Shown: positions 36,152-45,535 of the stretch, one piece after another
How the letters are laid out: each line of letters opens with the position of its first letter
Position numbering within the stretch: position 1 is the first letter of the stretch
From: Haloglomus litoreum
GTDB lineage: Archaea > Halobacteriota > Halobacteria > Halobacteriales > Haloarculaceae
Length of the DNA: 64,000 nucleotides
Reading direction: 5' to 3'
Assembly (NCBI RefSeq): GCF_029338515.1
Contig: NZ_CP119988.1
Location: 4,526,001 to 4,590,000, forward strand
The notes under the pieces: generated by a model
Told to the model about the DNA's origin: nothing
Seen by the model: the letters and a program-made list of their open reading frames with translations, nothing else
Databases searched by the model: none
Made by a program: the position numbers and the translations under genes

Positions 36152-36787
36152 TCACGCGTCACCCGCCATCCGCGCGAACGCGAGCGCGGCGAGGCCGACC
36201 GCCGCGAACGACGTGCAGACCGACGCGACCGCCAGGCCCACCCCAGGGTCGTACCGCAGCGGCGGATGCAGCCCGAACCCGTAGTCCACGAGGTCGTTCA
36301 CGAGCGCACAGCCGAGCGCGAACGCGAGCGCGCCGCGGGTCGTGCGCGCCGCGTGCGGGAGCAGGTAGGCCGCGGCGACGAACGCCAGATGGCTCCCGAT
36401 GACGCCGAAGTAGGCGAACGGGTCCGGGAAGTAGGCCCCGAAGCCGAGGTTGAGCGCGAGGAGCGTCCAGAGGCCCGTCTCGACGAGCCAGACGAACGCC
36501 AGCGTGTGCAGGTACGCGAGCGGACGATTGCCCGGGAACTCCTCCAGCGGCCGCCCCAGCGCCGGCAGGAGCGTGGCGAAGGCCAGCGACCCGAGGAACG
36601 TGGCCGCGGGCGAGTCCGCGAACAGCGGCCAGAGGAACGTCGACACCCCCGCCAGCCCACGGTCGACGTACCAGCGCAGGCCGATGACGCCGATGGCGAG
36701 CGTCCCGAAGACGAGCCAGACCAGCGTCGGCGCCGCCTCCAGGTACTCGCGGGCGTACCGACGCGGGATGGGGTTGAACCGGCGCAC
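36152..36787 (-). CDS. DUF1405-like polytopic membrane protein
   Basis: About 211 residues from GTG at 36787 (RRFNPIPRRYAREYLEAAP before the first helix). Six to seven hydrophobic segments follow, with PLFADSPAATFLGSLAFATLLPALGR and FAYLHTLAFVWLVETGLW as recognisable blocks and FAYFGVIGSHLAFVAAAYLLP near the end. It resembles the DUF1405 family of Bacillus and haloarchaea (from memory). An open frame continues upstream into the arcS gene, but a TATA-like CCTTTGCC about 27 nt before 36787 favours this start. Function unknown. Confidence 0.7.
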   Translation of the reverse strand: MRRFNPIPRRYAREYLEAAPTLVWLVFGTLAIGVIGLRWYVDRGLAGVSTFLWPLFADSPAATFLGSLAFATLLPALGRPLEEFPGNRPLAYLHTLAFVWLVETGLWTLLALNLGFGAYFPDPFAYFGVIGSHLAFVAAAYLLPHAARTTRGALAFALGCALVNDLVDYGFGLHPPLRYDPGVGLAVASVCTSFAAVGLAALAFARMAGDA

Positions 36788-36901
36788 GACTCCCGCGACG
36801 AGGCCGGCGGGCAAAGGCGTGCCGGGGACGGACACACCGGGGTCCCCGGCAGTCCACCCACGGAACGCAAGAGGGTTGACGCACGGCCCGCGAGCAGTGA
36901 T

Positions 36902-38767
36902 ATGACCGACCACTTCGAGGTCCACGCGCGGGACGGGCCGGCCCGCATCGGCGAGGTCCGCCTCCCGAACCCGCTCCGGACGCCGGGGCTGGTGGGAGAC
37001 CGGCTCCGGGACGCCGGGAGCGAGTGGGCCGCCGCCCGCGAGACGCCCGAGGGGAGCCCGGACGCGCTGACGGTGCTCCCACACCGCGCGCTACCGCCGG
37101 GGACGCCCGACAACGTCCGGGAGACGTTCGGTGGGGCCGGGAACGCCGCCACCGGCGACTCGCCGACGCCCGAGGACGGCGTGGCCGCAGGCACCGACGC
37201 CCCGAACGCCGCCGACCTCGAATTCCCGACCGCCGTGGTCGTGGGGCCCGACACGGCCGCCGACCACGGCGCCGACGCGTACGTGCTCTCGGGCGGGCCC
37301 TCGCTCGTCGGCCACGCGGCGGCGTTCGTCGAGGCCGTCACGGGCGTCCGCCGCGCGATTCCGGACGACAGCGCCCTGTATCTCGCGGGGGGCGCCACCC
37401 CGGCGAACGTCGCGGCGCTCGTCTACGCCGGTGTCGACCTCGTGGACGCCGACCGCGCGTACGTCCGCGGGACGGAGGGGTTCTACCTGACGACCGACGG
37501 GGAGTACTTCCTCGAGGACCTGGAGGAACTGCCCTGCGCGTGTCCGGCCTGCCGGGCCGGGCGCGGGGACTTCGACCGCCAGGACTGCGCCGAACACAAC
37601 GTCCACGCGCTGGAGACGGCGCTGGCGACCGTCCGCACGCGGGTCCGTGACGGCCGCCTGCGCGACTACCTGGAGGGCCAGGGCCGCCACGAGTCGTTCC
37701 CGACCTCGGTGCTGCGCCGCCTCGATCAGGAGTACGCGTACGTCGAGGAGCGCGCACCCCTCTTCCGCCGGGAGTCGATGCTCTCGGCGACCGAGGACAC
37801 GCTCCGGCGACCGGAGATCCAGCGCTTCGCCGACCGCGTGACGAGCCGCTACGTCCCGCGGTTCGACGACCTGCCGCTGCTGCTGGTGCCCTGCTCCGCG
37901 ACGAAACCGTACAGCGAGTCCCAGAGCCACGCGCAGTTCCACCGCGCCATCGACTACCGGGCGCACACGGTGTCGATGACCTCGCCCATCGGGGTCGTCC
38001 CGCAGGAGTTAGAGACCACCTACCCAGCCCAGCACTACGACTCCGTCGTCACGGGCCGGTGGTCGGAGACGGAGTACGAGTTCGTCGCGGCGGTCCTCCG
38101 GCGCTATCTCGACCGCGCGGACTACCCCCGCGTCGTGGCCCACCTGCCCGACGATTATCGGCCCATCGTCGAGCGCGCGCTCGACCGGGTCGAGGACGCG
38201 CCGCCGGTGGAGTTCACGGTCGACGACCACCCGACGACGGACGACTCGCTGGCGGCCCTCGCGGGCGCGCTGGAGGGGGAGGACCGCTTCAGCAAGCGCG
38301 AGCGCGAGCACCACACCGTCCGCGCGCTCGCGGACTACGTCTTCGGCGAGGGCGCCGGCGAGGCGTTCTTCGAGGACCTCCGGACGGGGAGCCGCTACCC
38401 CAAACTGCGGGCGATGGACGCGGGCATCGAGGCCCGGCCGGGCGACGACACCGACGACGACGGCGCGGTCCACGTCGCCACGATGGTCCCCAACTACGGT
38501 ACGCTCTCGCTCACGCTCGCGGGCGCACGGCGCTGGGCCGCCAGCGACGTGCCGACGAAGCGCGTGGCGATCGACGCGTTCGTGCCCCAGGGCAGTGTGC
38601 TCGCGCCGGGCGTCGTCGACGCCGACGAGGACATCCGCGTCGGCGACGAGGTCGTCGTGGAGGGGCCGAAGGCGTTCGCCGTCGGGCGCGCACAGGCCCA
38701 CGGCCGCGCGATGGTCGACTCGACACGGGGCGTCGTCGTGCAGGTCCGGCACTCGAAGGAGAAGTAG
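36902..38767 (+). CDS. arcS: Archaeosine synthase subunit ArcS (TgtA2-like)
   Basis: 621 residues. ArcS adds nitrogen to the preQ0 base at tRNA position 15 to make archaeosine, after TgtA has inserted preQ0. The N-terminal half is a Tgt-like domain without the catalytic Asp, ending in a zinc-type cluster (LPCACPACRAGRGDFDRQDC, Cys212/214/217). The ArcS core has VPCSATKPYSESQSH at 329-343, the signature motif. The last 75 residues are a PUA RNA-binding domain (RVAIDAFVPQGSVLAPGVVD to GRAMVDSTRGVVVQVRH). The partner tgtA is at 61939. Confidence 0.92.
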   Translation: MTDHFEVHARDGPARIGEVRLPNPLRTPGLVGDRLRDAGSEWAAARETPEGSPDALTVLPHRALPPGTPDNVRETFGGAGNAATGDSPTPEDGVAAGTDAPNAADLEFPTAVVVGPDTAADHGADAYVLSGGPSLVGHAAAFVEAVTGVRRAIPDDSALYLAGGATPANVAALVYAGVDLVDADRAYVRGTEGFYLTTDGEYFLEDLEELPCACPACRAGRGDFDRQDCAEHNVHALETALATVRTRVRDGRLRDYLEGQGRHESFPTSVLRRLDQEYAYVEERAPLFRRESMLSATEDTLRRPEIQRFADRVTSRYVPRFDDLPLLLVPCSATKPYSESQSHAQFHRAIDYRAHTVSMTSPIGVVPQELETTYPAQHYDSVVTGRWSETEYEFVAAVLRRYLDRADYPRVVAHLPDDYRPIVERALDRVEDAPPVEFTVDDHPTTDDSLAALAGALEGEDRFSKREREHHTVRALADYVFGEGAGEAFFEDLRTGSRYPKLRAMDAGIEARPGDDTDDDGAVHVATMVPNYGTLSLTLAGARRWAASDVPTKRVAIDAFVPQGSVLAPGVVDADEDIRVGDEVVVEGPKAFAVGRAQAHGRAMVDSTRGVVVQVRHSKEK

Positions 38768-38823
38768 GGCACCAGCCGCCGGCACCCGACCGCTAATCAC
38801 CTCGCCGCTCGTGAGCCGACGAC

Positions 38824-39225
38824 ATGACCGACCTCACGCCCGACGACCTCTCCGAGGGAACGACCGTCGTCCACGAGCGGACGTTCACCCCCGAGGACGT
38901 CCGCACGTTCACGACCGTCTCCGGCGACGAGGGCGACCACCACGTCGAGACCGACGACGAGGGCCGCCTCCTCGTCCAGGGACTCCTGACGGCGACGCTT
39001 CCGACGAAGGTCGGCGGCGACCTGAACGTCCTGGCCTCGCGGATGGAGTACGAGTTCCGGCGGCCCGTCTACACCGGCCAGCACGTCTCGTGCGAGGTGA
39101 CGTTCACGGAGGTCGAGCACGGCGACGAGCGGGTCTCGGTCCTGGCCGACTTCGAGGCGACCCGCACCGACGACGGGACGGTCGTCATGGCCGGGCTGTT
39201 CGAGGGCATCATCCGGCACGAATAA
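38824..39225 (+). CDS. MaoC-like hot-dog fold protein
   Basis: 133 residues. A short lead (GTTVVHERTFTPEDVRTFTTVSGD) is followed by GLLTATLPTKVGGDLNVLASRMEYEFRRPVYTGQHVSCEVTFTEVE, the hot-dog core of MaoC-type hydratases and thioesterase-like proteins. The Asp-His pair normally found in SGDxNPxH is here SGDEGDHH. It may hydrate or bind an acyl-CoA; the substrate is unknown. CTAATC (38793-38798) is about 27 nt before ATG, so it has its own promoter. Confidence 0.8.
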   Translation: MTDLTPDDLSEGTTVVHERTFTPEDVRTFTTVSGDEGDHHVETDDEGRLLVQGLLTATLPTKVGGDLNVLASRMEYEFRRPVYTGQHVSCEVTFTEVEHGDERVSVLADFEATRTDDGTVVMAGLFEGIIRHE

Positions 39226-39471
39226 TCAAGATATGATCGCTACAGACTAGATAATACGGACATATTCATCAGACATCGGCATCTCGATCGAGCAGCTGGT
39301 TCCTGTCGAAGAACCCGCCTCCCCGCCGGCCCCACCGACCAGTCCGGCGGCGAGACTGGCGAGGTGGGCAGGACGAGAACGCGGGTGGCAGCTGCGGGCC
39401 CGCCGGCTGGTCGTGCGACCTCGACACGCGGAGTAAAAGGTTGATTAGCGGTCGCTTGCTATGAGCGGCCA

Positions 39472-40413
39472 ATGGCACGGACCGCACAGCGAGTTGAGGA
39501 CCTCATCGACGAGGACCCGGATATGCGCGACGCGCTCCGGACGGTCCTCGACCGGGCCGAGGACGGCCGGGTGGCGTGGGGCGACGTGAGCGACGACCTC
39601 ACGAGCGGGCAGTGGGGCCGGCTCATCGAGCGGGGCGTCCTCGAGAAGACCGACGGTGAGGGTTGTGAGATCAACGATCCGGGCGACGTGGCCGCCGTGG
39701 TCGGCGGCGCAAGCGCCGCCAGCGTCGCGGACGGCGGCACGACCACCGCGAGCGCGACGGACACGTCCACCTCCTCCGACGTCGACATCGACGACGAGGA
39801 CTCCTCGTGGTCGGTGTACGACAAGATGGCCGCGGTCGGCGCGCTGGGCCTGTTCGCGGGCTACTCGCTCCCGAACATCCGCAACGCCATCGCGAGCGCC
39901 CTCGACATCGGGCTGGGCCCGCTGGAGCAGGCGCTCCCGTTCTACGCGGTCATCCTCGTGCTCGCGCTGTTCACGGGCCTGTACTCAACCATCCTGCAGG
40001 ACAACCTGATGGACACCTCGAAGATGGCGAAGTACCAGGAGCGGCTGCAGGAGATCCAGGAGCGCGAGAAGGAGGCAAAGGAGCGCGACGACGAGGAGGC
40101 GCTCGACCGCATCCAGGAGGAGAAGATGGAGGCCATGGGCGACAACCTCGGTATGTTCAAGGAGCAGTTCCGCCCGATGGTCTGGATCATGCTGCTGACC
40201 ATCCCGGTGTTCCTGTGGATGTACTGGATGATCCTCGAGCACCCCGGCGAGCTGGGGAGCATGGTCATCCCGCTGGTCGGCGAGCGCGAGTGGACCGCCG
40301 GCGTCGCCGGGCCCATCCAGGTGTGGATCGTCTGGTACTTCCTCTGCTCGATGGGGTTCACCCAGGTCATCCGGAAGACGTTCAACATCCAGACGACGCC
40401 GGACACGGGCTAG
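39472..40413 (+). CDS. DUF106 (EMC3/Oxa1-superfamily) membrane protein with N-terminal winged-helix-like domain
   Basis: 313 residues. Residues 8-80 form a winged-helix-like domain (VEDLIDEDPDMRDALRTVLDRAE, LTSGQWGRLIERGVLEKTDGE), closely related to the N-terminus of the STT3-like protein at 46374. An Asp/Ser/Thr linker leads to three membrane helices (about 120-140, 150-175, 230-255), the long cytoplasmic charged helix typical of insertases (KYQERLQEIQEREKEAKERDDEEALDRIQ) and a last helix with VIRKTFNIQTTPDTG. DUF106 proteins are thought to insert membrane proteins. GATTAG about 27 nt upstream is the TATA box. Confidence 0.88.
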   Translation: MARTAQRVEDLIDEDPDMRDALRTVLDRAEDGRVAWGDVSDDLTSGQWGRLIERGVLEKTDGEGCEINDPGDVAAVVGGASAASVADGGTTTASATDTSTSSDVDIDDEDSSWSVYDKMAAVGALGLFAGYSLPNIRNAIASALDIGLGPLEQALPFYAVILVLALFTGLYSTILQDNLMDTSKMAKYQERLQEIQEREKEAKERDDEEALDRIQEEKMEAMGDNLGMFKEQFRPMVWIMLLTIPVFLWMYWMILEHPGELGSMVIPLVGEREWTAGVAGPIQVWIVWYFLCSMGFTQVIRKTFNIQTTPDTG

Positions 40414-40458
40414 CCGGGGCCCCACGGCTCTCACGGCTCCGCCTTCCTCCCGACTGCT

Positions 40459-41196
40459 TCAGAACCAGCCGCCGCCACCCTTCCGCCGCCTGCGGCGCCG
40501 CCGCCGGGCGCGCTCCCGTCGCTCGTCCACCAGGGCGAAGTAGGCGCCGACCACGAGCATCGTGACCGCGACCGCCAGCCCCGTGAGCGCCTCGCCGGCG
40601 ACGAGGGCGAAGTAGCCCATCGCGACTGCGGCACCCGCGAGCGTCAGGAGGACCGCGGCCTGCTCCGCGCGGCGGGGGATACGGCCGGCCGCGCGCCGGG
40701 TGTGGTACTCGGCAGCCCCGAGGACGAGCAGTCCGGCGGCGAACGCGGCGGTGCTGACGGTTCCGGCGAGGTCGCCCGTGACGCGGCCGAAGCCGACACC
40801 CGCGAGCAACACGAGGACGCCGGCCGCGGCCGCCAGCGCCAGCGTCGCATCGGGGGACAGCGGGTTGACCGACTCGGCGTGGGTCGCGTGGAACAGCGCC
40901 GCCGGCACCACCAGCACGAGCGCGACCAGCAGGCCGAGGAAGGGTCGGAGCGTCGCCAGCCCGTACGCGAGGACGAGCGAGCCCGCCACGGCGGCGACCG
41001 CCAGCGTCGGGTCCGGCAGCAGGGTCGCCGCGGGGTCGTCGTCGACCCCGACGGCGTAGCCGACGAAGGCGTAGAGGACGAGGACGCTCACCAGCGCCGT
41101 CGAGAGGAGCTCACCGAACAGGACGACGTACAGCGCGAACGAGACCGACAGCACCACCCCCACGAGGACGGCGGCCTCCGGCACGCGACGGCTCAT
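40459..41196 (-). CDS. Polytopic membrane protein, unknown
   Basis: 245 residues from ATG at 41196. Eight hydrophobic segments in four pairs carry short polar loops (SRRVPEAAVLVGVVLSVSFALYVV, GVDDDPAATLLPDPTLAVAAVAGSLVL, RTRRAAGRIPRRAEQAAVLLTLAG-like). The C-terminus is a strongly basic tail ([20 protein letters not shown]). No family recognised. CCTTTGG about 27 nt before ATG is a weak TATA box. Confidence 0.7.
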   Translation of the reverse strand: MSRRVPEAAVLVGVVLSVSFALYVVLFGELLSTALVSVLVLYAFVGYAVGVDDDPAATLLPDPTLAVAAVAGSLVLAYGLATLRPFLGLLVALVLVVPAALFHATHAESVNPLSPDATLALAAAAGVLVLLAGVGFGRVTGDLAGTVSTAAFAAGLLVLGAAEYHTRRAAGRIPRRAEQAAVLLTLAGAAVAMGYFALVAGEALTGLAVAVTMLVVGAYFALVDERRERARRRRRRRRKGGGGWF

Positions 41197-41304
41197 ACCC
41201 CGACTGCGAGGGCCAGCCGCCAAAGGGCGTCGGTCGCGGCAGGGGCGGGCCGGCGCGCCGCCGGTCGCCCGGAGAGTTATGTCCGGATACCGCCCCGTGA
41301 CGGT

Positions 41305-41568
41305 ATGGCGGAACTCCACATCTACGAGGAGGGTGAGCGGGTCGGGACCATCGACCTGGAGACGAGCGACGCGTCCTACGACGGCGACGACGGCGCCATC
41401 GCGATGCTCGTCGAGGAGGTCGACGACGGCATGGGCGAGGTCGTCCCCGTCGAGACCGAGGCGGGACTGGACGCGTCCGGGTGGAGGGAGTACCGCGGCG
41501 AGGACCTCCGGGACCAGGTCCAGGGCGTCATCGAGAACCTCGGCGCCGAGGTCGAGTACGTGAAGTAG
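41305..41568 (+). CDS. Small acidic protein, unknown
   Basis: 87 residues from ATG at 41305. The sequence alternates beta-type stretches (MAELHIYEEGERVGTIDLETSD, AIAMLVEEVDDGMGEVVPVETEAG) with a C-terminal helix (WREYRGEDLRDQVQGVIENLGAEVEYVK). It is very acidic and has no Cys or membrane segment. GAGTTATG about 27 nt upstream fits a leaderless start. Function unknown. Confidence 0.65.
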   Translation: MAELHIYEEGERVGTIDLETSDASYDGDDGAIAMLVEEVDDGMGEVVPVETEAGLDASGWREYRGEDLRDQVQGVIENLGAEVEYVK

Positions 41569-41598
41569 GAAGCCGCCGCCGCACGCATCGGAGCTGAC

Positions 41599-42225
41599 CT
41601 AGTCGGTCCGCAGCGCGTACTGCAGGACGCCGAGCGCCGAGCGGCCGTCGCGCATCCCGCCGCCGAGTGCGGCGTCGCGCAACTCGTCGAAACTCGCCGT
41701 CGTGACGCGGATGGACTCGTTGTCGTCCAGGTTCTGCTCGCCCGTCGGCTCGCAGCCGTGCGCGACGAAGTAGTGGAAGGTCGCGTCCAGCAGCCCGTTC
41801 GAGGGCTCGTGCGCGACGAGGAACTCGACGGCGGCGGCCTCGTAGCCGGTCTCCTCGGTCAGCTCCCGTCGCGCCGCGTCGGCGAGCGCCTCGTCGCCCT
41901 CGACGTTGCCCGCGGGGAGGCCGCGGTTGACACGACCGACCGCCTGGCGCCACTCCTCGACCAGCACCACGTCGCCCCCCTCGGTGAACGGGAGGACGAT
42001 GACGGAGGCACCGTTCTCGACGCTGTGGAAGTCGGTCTCGGTCCCGTCCGGGAGGCGGACCGCGTCACGTCGCACGGTGAAGCCCGGACAGTCGTAGTCG
42101 GTGGTCGAATCGAGCGTCTCCCACGCCAGCGGATCGGTGGCACCCGGCGTCGCCTCGGTCGCCACCTCGCCGGCATCCGTGTCGGCGTCGGCATCACGGT
42201 CGCCACCGTCGGCATCGTCGGTCAT
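41599..42225 (-). CDS. NUDIX hydrolase
   Basis: 208 residues from ATG at 42225. A NUDIX box is clear: GNVEGDEALADAARRELTEETGYEA, with the GX5EX7REUXEEXGU pattern at about residues 104-126. Before it come VIVLPFTEGGDVVLVEEWRQAVGRVNRGLPAG, typical of ADP-ribose pyrophosphatase-type NUDIX enzymes. It probably hydrolyses a nucleoside diphosphate linked to another group, such as ADP-ribose. The N-terminal 35 residues are acidic and disordered. CCTTTTCC about 27 nt before ATG supports the start. Confidence 0.88.
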   Translation of the reverse strand: MTDDADGGDRDADADTDAGEVATEATPGATDPLAWETLDSTTDYDCPGFTVRRDAVRLPDGTETDFHSVENGASVIVLPFTEGGDVVLVEEWRQAVGRVNRGLPAGNVEGDEALADAARRELTEETGYEAAAVEFLVAHEPSNGLLDATFHYFVAHGCEPTGEQNLDDNESIRVTTASFDELRDAALGGGMRDGRSALGVLQYALRTD

Positions 42226-42308
42226 ACCCGGTCCCGGGACGGGCACGCGGAAAAGGGCGACGCAGCGTGGGCCGTGCGTGGTGCAGCGCGCGGCACGCAG
42301 TCGCCCAG

Positions 42309-42974
42309 TCAGTCGGCGATCGAGGGGTGTTCACCCTCCAGGTCCTCCCGCATCTCCTCGAACTCCTCCTCGCTCTCGGCGACGCCGGTCGTGACGAGCA
42401 GGCGGACGGCCTGCGAGACCGACAGGTCCGTCTCGTGGAGCCGGTCGTCGGGCACGAAGATGAGGTGGCCGGCGGTCGGGTTCGGACTGTGCGGGACGAT
42501 GACCGTCGACGTCTCCTCGCCGGCGGCCGCGTCGGCCGCCGCCGGCGCGTCGGCGGTGACGAACCCCATCGAGTAGACATCCAGCCGGGGGTACTCGACG
42601 ACGACGACACGCCGGAAGCGGGTGTCGCCCTCCGAGAGCGCGTTGCTCACCTGCCGGACCCCGGTGTAGACGACGCTCACCAGCGGGACCAGGCTCACTG
42701 CGCGGTCGATGCCGTTGACCAGCCGGCGCCCGGTCCCGTAGCTGGCGAGCAGGCCGAGCAGGGTGACCCCCACGACGAGGACGACCAGCGCGAGGCCCCG
42801 CGCCGCGATGGCGTCGTTCACCACCCGCCCGAGCCGGAGCGCCGCCACGACCGGGTCCAGCACGCCCGACAGCCGCCGGACGACGAACTGCACGACGAAG
42901 ACGGTGACCGCGAGCGGTGCGACGATCAGGATGCCCGTGACGAACCCGTCCCGAAGCTCCGACCCCAGACTCAT
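42309..42974 (-). CDS. DUF502-like membrane protein
   Basis: 221 residues. Two membrane helices near residues 11-34 (FVTGILIVAPLAVTVFVVQFV) and 58-80 (LALVVLVVGVTLLGLLASYGTGRRL), then SLVPLVSVVYTGVRQVSNALSE and a soluble domain with PRLDVYSMGFVTAD and TVIVPHSPNPTAGHLIFVPDDRLHETDLSVSQAVRLLVTTGV. This matches the DUF502 layout (conserved P-T-A-G). The C-terminal helix is acidic (EEEFEEMREDLEGEHPS). Function unknown. Confidence 0.82.
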   Translation of the reverse strand: MSLGSELRDGFVTGILIVAPLAVTVFVVQFVVRRLSGVLDPVVAALRLGRVVNDAIAARGLALVVLVVGVTLLGLLASYGTGRRLVNGIDRAVSLVPLVSVVYTGVRQVSNALSEGDTRFRRVVVVEYPRLDVYSMGFVTADAPAAADAAAGEETSTVIVPHSPNPTAGHLIFVPDDRLHETDLSVSQAVRLLVTTGVAESEEEFEEMREDLEGEHPSIAD

Positions 42975-43065
42975 ACCGGGAGCGCGAGCGCGCGGGGCTT
43001 AACTCCGCTGGCGACACGGGACAGGGGTAACAAGAACGAAGTGACCGGAGCGCATCGCGCCGGCC

Positions 43066-43932
43066 ATGTCCGTCCAGCAGTACCTCGAACGCCTGTTCAC
43101 CTGGGAGAGCCTCGAGAACACGGACCGCGGGGTGGAGTTCGAGCTGAAGAACCGCCTCGTCGAGGGGGAACTCCACGACATCGGGGGCGCAACGCTGGAC
43201 GGCGAGGAGATCCCCCCGACGGATATCAGGCTGGAGCTGTCGGACGGCACGCTGCTCGACGCCGCGGCGGTCTCGGCCGACGACCCCGTCCCGTTCGACC
43301 TCGCCGAGACCGTCCAGGTCGTCATCGACGCCCCGCGGCTCCGCCTGGGCACCCACACCCTCGGCATCGAGATGGACATCGAGGGTTTCGGGATGGTCAG
43401 CTTCGAGACGGACGACGACGCCACCGAGGCGGACCTCCTCGACGTCGACCCGGCCGAGTTCACGGTCGCCGAGCTGGAGGCCCTGGTCGCAGACCTCCGC
43501 GAGCCGGTCGAACTCGAACGGCTGCTGGAGCGCGAGCGCGAGGGCAAGGCCCGCAAGACCGCCGTCGCCGCCATCGAGGAGCGTCTGGAGGCGGCCCGCG
43601 AGGCCGCCCCCGAGGACCGCGACATCGAGTACACCGCCGAGAACGCCGAGCCCGGCGGCAGCCTCGTCGAGGAACTCCTGGTCGACATCCTCGAGTCACC
43701 GCAGCGCGTGACCGTCTACCTCACGGCGTTCCGCCAGCAGCCGACCACGCCCGCAGCGGTCGCGAGCCAGACGCTGTTCACCGAGGAGACCGTCGAGGAG
43801 ACGCTCGGCGACTTCGAGATGGAGGGCCTCGCCGAGCGCGACGACGAGGGCCGGTACGAGGTGGCGTCGCCGGTGACGGTCATCCGGAAGCGGCAGAACA
43901 GGTTGTGGAATATTCTGAGTCGGGGGTTGTGA
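43066..43932 (+). CDS. Unrecognised soluble protein with C-terminal winged-helix-like end
   Basis: 288 residues. The N-terminal 120 residues are beta-rich (LFTWESLENTDRGVEFELKNRLVEGELHDI, LGTHTLGIEMDIEGFGMVSFE). A helical middle follows (AELEALVADLREPVELERLLEREREGKARKTAVAAIEERL). The end LTAFRQQPTTPAAVASQTLFTEETVEETLGDFEMEGLAERDDEGRYEVASPVTVIRKR looks like a winged helix. It may be a regulator or scaffold; I do not recognise the family. Confidence 0.7.
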   Translation: MSVQQYLERLFTWESLENTDRGVEFELKNRLVEGELHDIGGATLDGEEIPPTDIRLELSDGTLLDAAAVSADDPVPFDLAETVQVVIDAPRLRLGTHTLGIEMDIEGFGMVSFETDDDATEADLLDVDPAEFTVAELEALVADLREPVELERLLEREREGKARKTAVAAIEERLEAAREAAPEDRDIEYTAENAEPGGSLVEELLVDILESPQRVTVYLTAFRQQPTTPAAVASQTLFTEETVEETLGDFEMEGLAERDDEGRYEVASPVTVIRKRQNRLWNILSRGL

Positions 43933-44073
43933 GGGGAGCCATGGGAGACCTTTCAGTCGAAAATCGGGAGTTGTTCGGGCCTTCTGAATAAAGACAAGGG
44001 TGGCTACGATGTCGCATTGGTTGCCTCTGCGAAGCTCGCATCTCTCGGAGAGGCATGGAGTCTATCAAAAACT

Positions 44074-45420
44074 TCAGCAGGGATTACTGGCGGGAGTGTT
44101 ATTACCCGGAGGATTGATGAAGTAATTATTTGTCTCCCCATTATCGAATTTTAGACTCATCACAAAGTAGTCCCCCTGTCCGACAGGGAAAGTATCATCC
44201 GTATCATCACTGCAAAAGAACGTGACTGTGAGATCCTTTTCATCGTCGCCGTCACTGTCACCTTCCGGTGCTAATGTAACGTCCGGCCGTTCCTCATACG
44301 GACCACCAACGCGTTCCAAGGGTGTGGACTCGTCCTGCTTGATGTCCACCCACTGGCCGGCGCTACCGCCCGTCCCCCCCTGTCCGTCGGCAGAGTAGAA
44401 CGGGACCCTAGCCTCCTTGATCGTCCGTTCTTCATCATCTAAATTCTCAAACGTGATTGTGACTTCGTTCATATTGCTCCCAGTCATCGTGGCAGATTTG
44501 TATGCCACAGTACCGGGACCACTCGGGTTGATAGAACCGGGGCTAGCAGTAGAAGAGCTACCCGGGGTCAGCGACGGAGTGGTTCCCGGTGCCTTTCCCT
44601 CTCCGATAGCCGTGCAACGGACCGAGTAGGTGCCGCTCTGGAGTTCGATTCGCACGGTGTCACTGGTCGGTTTCGTGATACTGTCCACATTCTCCGCGTC
44701 CGCCAGGACGGTCTCCCACTGGTCTTCGCTCAGTTTTGTGGGCAGCGTCAGTATCAGGTTGGAACTCGCCGAAGACCCCCCCGTCTGTCCACCGACGAAT
44801 TCGAGCGTCTCCGCGTCGATGCCAGTCGTCGATACCGAACCCGCAGTCAGTGGCAGGAGCCGGATCGTGTTCCCCTGGATGAGTACCTGTGTGCTGTCTA
44901 TGATTTTCCCGTTCGCTTTCTGATAGGTGACGCTCGTCTCGTAACCAAAGTCGCCAGCATCTGTTAAGCGATTGTAATCTGCTTTGTACGTCAAAGACTT
45001 CGAATTACCCATTGTTCCACATATATCAGTTGCTGTGAACCCAGCATTCGATATGCTTATTGCAGAGCTGAAGTCTTCGGTCGCAACCCGACCGCTGGCT
45101 GGGGCTGGATTGAGCGTCAGCGCCCGGGGTGGATACCGGGTGCCCAGTTTGATACTGGCCGACCGCAGGTCGTTCGTTCCACCGGCGTTGGTAATCGCGG
45201 TATGTATCTCCGCGAAATCCTCTTTCACCTGTGTCGAGTGGTCGAGCTCGACCTCGCTGGTCTGCTGCGGAACGACCGTCACCTGATACAGTCCCAGTCC
45301 AGCGATGACGAACCCGAATATCAGTATCGCGCCGATCACCTGTGACTGGCCCCTGTCTGCCGTGAGCTCTCGCGACCGGCAGACCAGCCACCCGATTGTT
45401 ACCTCGTACCAACCCCCCAT
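44074..45420 (-). CDS. Type IV pilin-like secreted protein
   Basis: 448 residues from ATG at 45420. After a short leader ending SRELTADRG comes QSQVIGAILIFGFVIAGLGLY, the hydrophobic motif of haloarchaeal pilins and related surface proteins. The rest is a Ser/Thr/Gly-rich beta domain (TVRIELQSGTYSVRCTAIGEG, DLTVTFFCSDDTDDTFPVG) with no enzyme motif. It probably sits on the cell surface or in a pilus. Base composition is clearly lower in GC than in neighbouring genes, and it lies 116 nt from tRNA-Pro, so acquisition is possible. Confidence 0.75.
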   Translation of the reverse strand: MGGWYEVTIGWLVCRSRELTADRGQSQVIGAILIFGFVIAGLGLYQVTVVPQQTSEVELDHSTQVKEDFAEIHTAITNAGGTNDLRSASIKLGTRYPPRALTLNPAPASGRVATEDFSSAISISNAGFTATDICGTMGNSKSLTYKADYNRLTDAGDFGYETSVTYQKANGKIIDSTQVLIQGNTIRLLPLTAGSVSTTGIDAETLEFVGGQTGGSSASSNLILTLPTKLSEDQWETVLADAENVDSITKPTSDTVRIELQSGTYSVRCTAIGEGKAPGTTPSLTPGSSSTASPGSINPSGPGTVAYKSATMTGSNMNEVTITFENLDDEERTIKEARVPFYSADGQGGTGGSAGQWVDIKQDESTPLERVGGPYEERPDVTLAPEGDSDGDDEKDLTVTFFCSDDTDDTFPVGQGDYFVMSLKFDNGETNNYFINPPGNNTPASNPC

Positions 45421-45535
45421 ACCATACTGTCGCGGGGTAAGGAAAGGTAAATGTTCGGTCAGGGATTCCCCACCCACCGACCCCACCCAGTGAAGTGGAC
45501 CAGCAGGTCCCAGAGCGGCAGAACGTGCGTAGAAG

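Noticed and set aside
43940-44080. Duplicate tRNA-Pro end as an attachment site beyond the pilin-like gene
   Set aside because: Comparison of the tRNA 3' end with the convergent region found no match.
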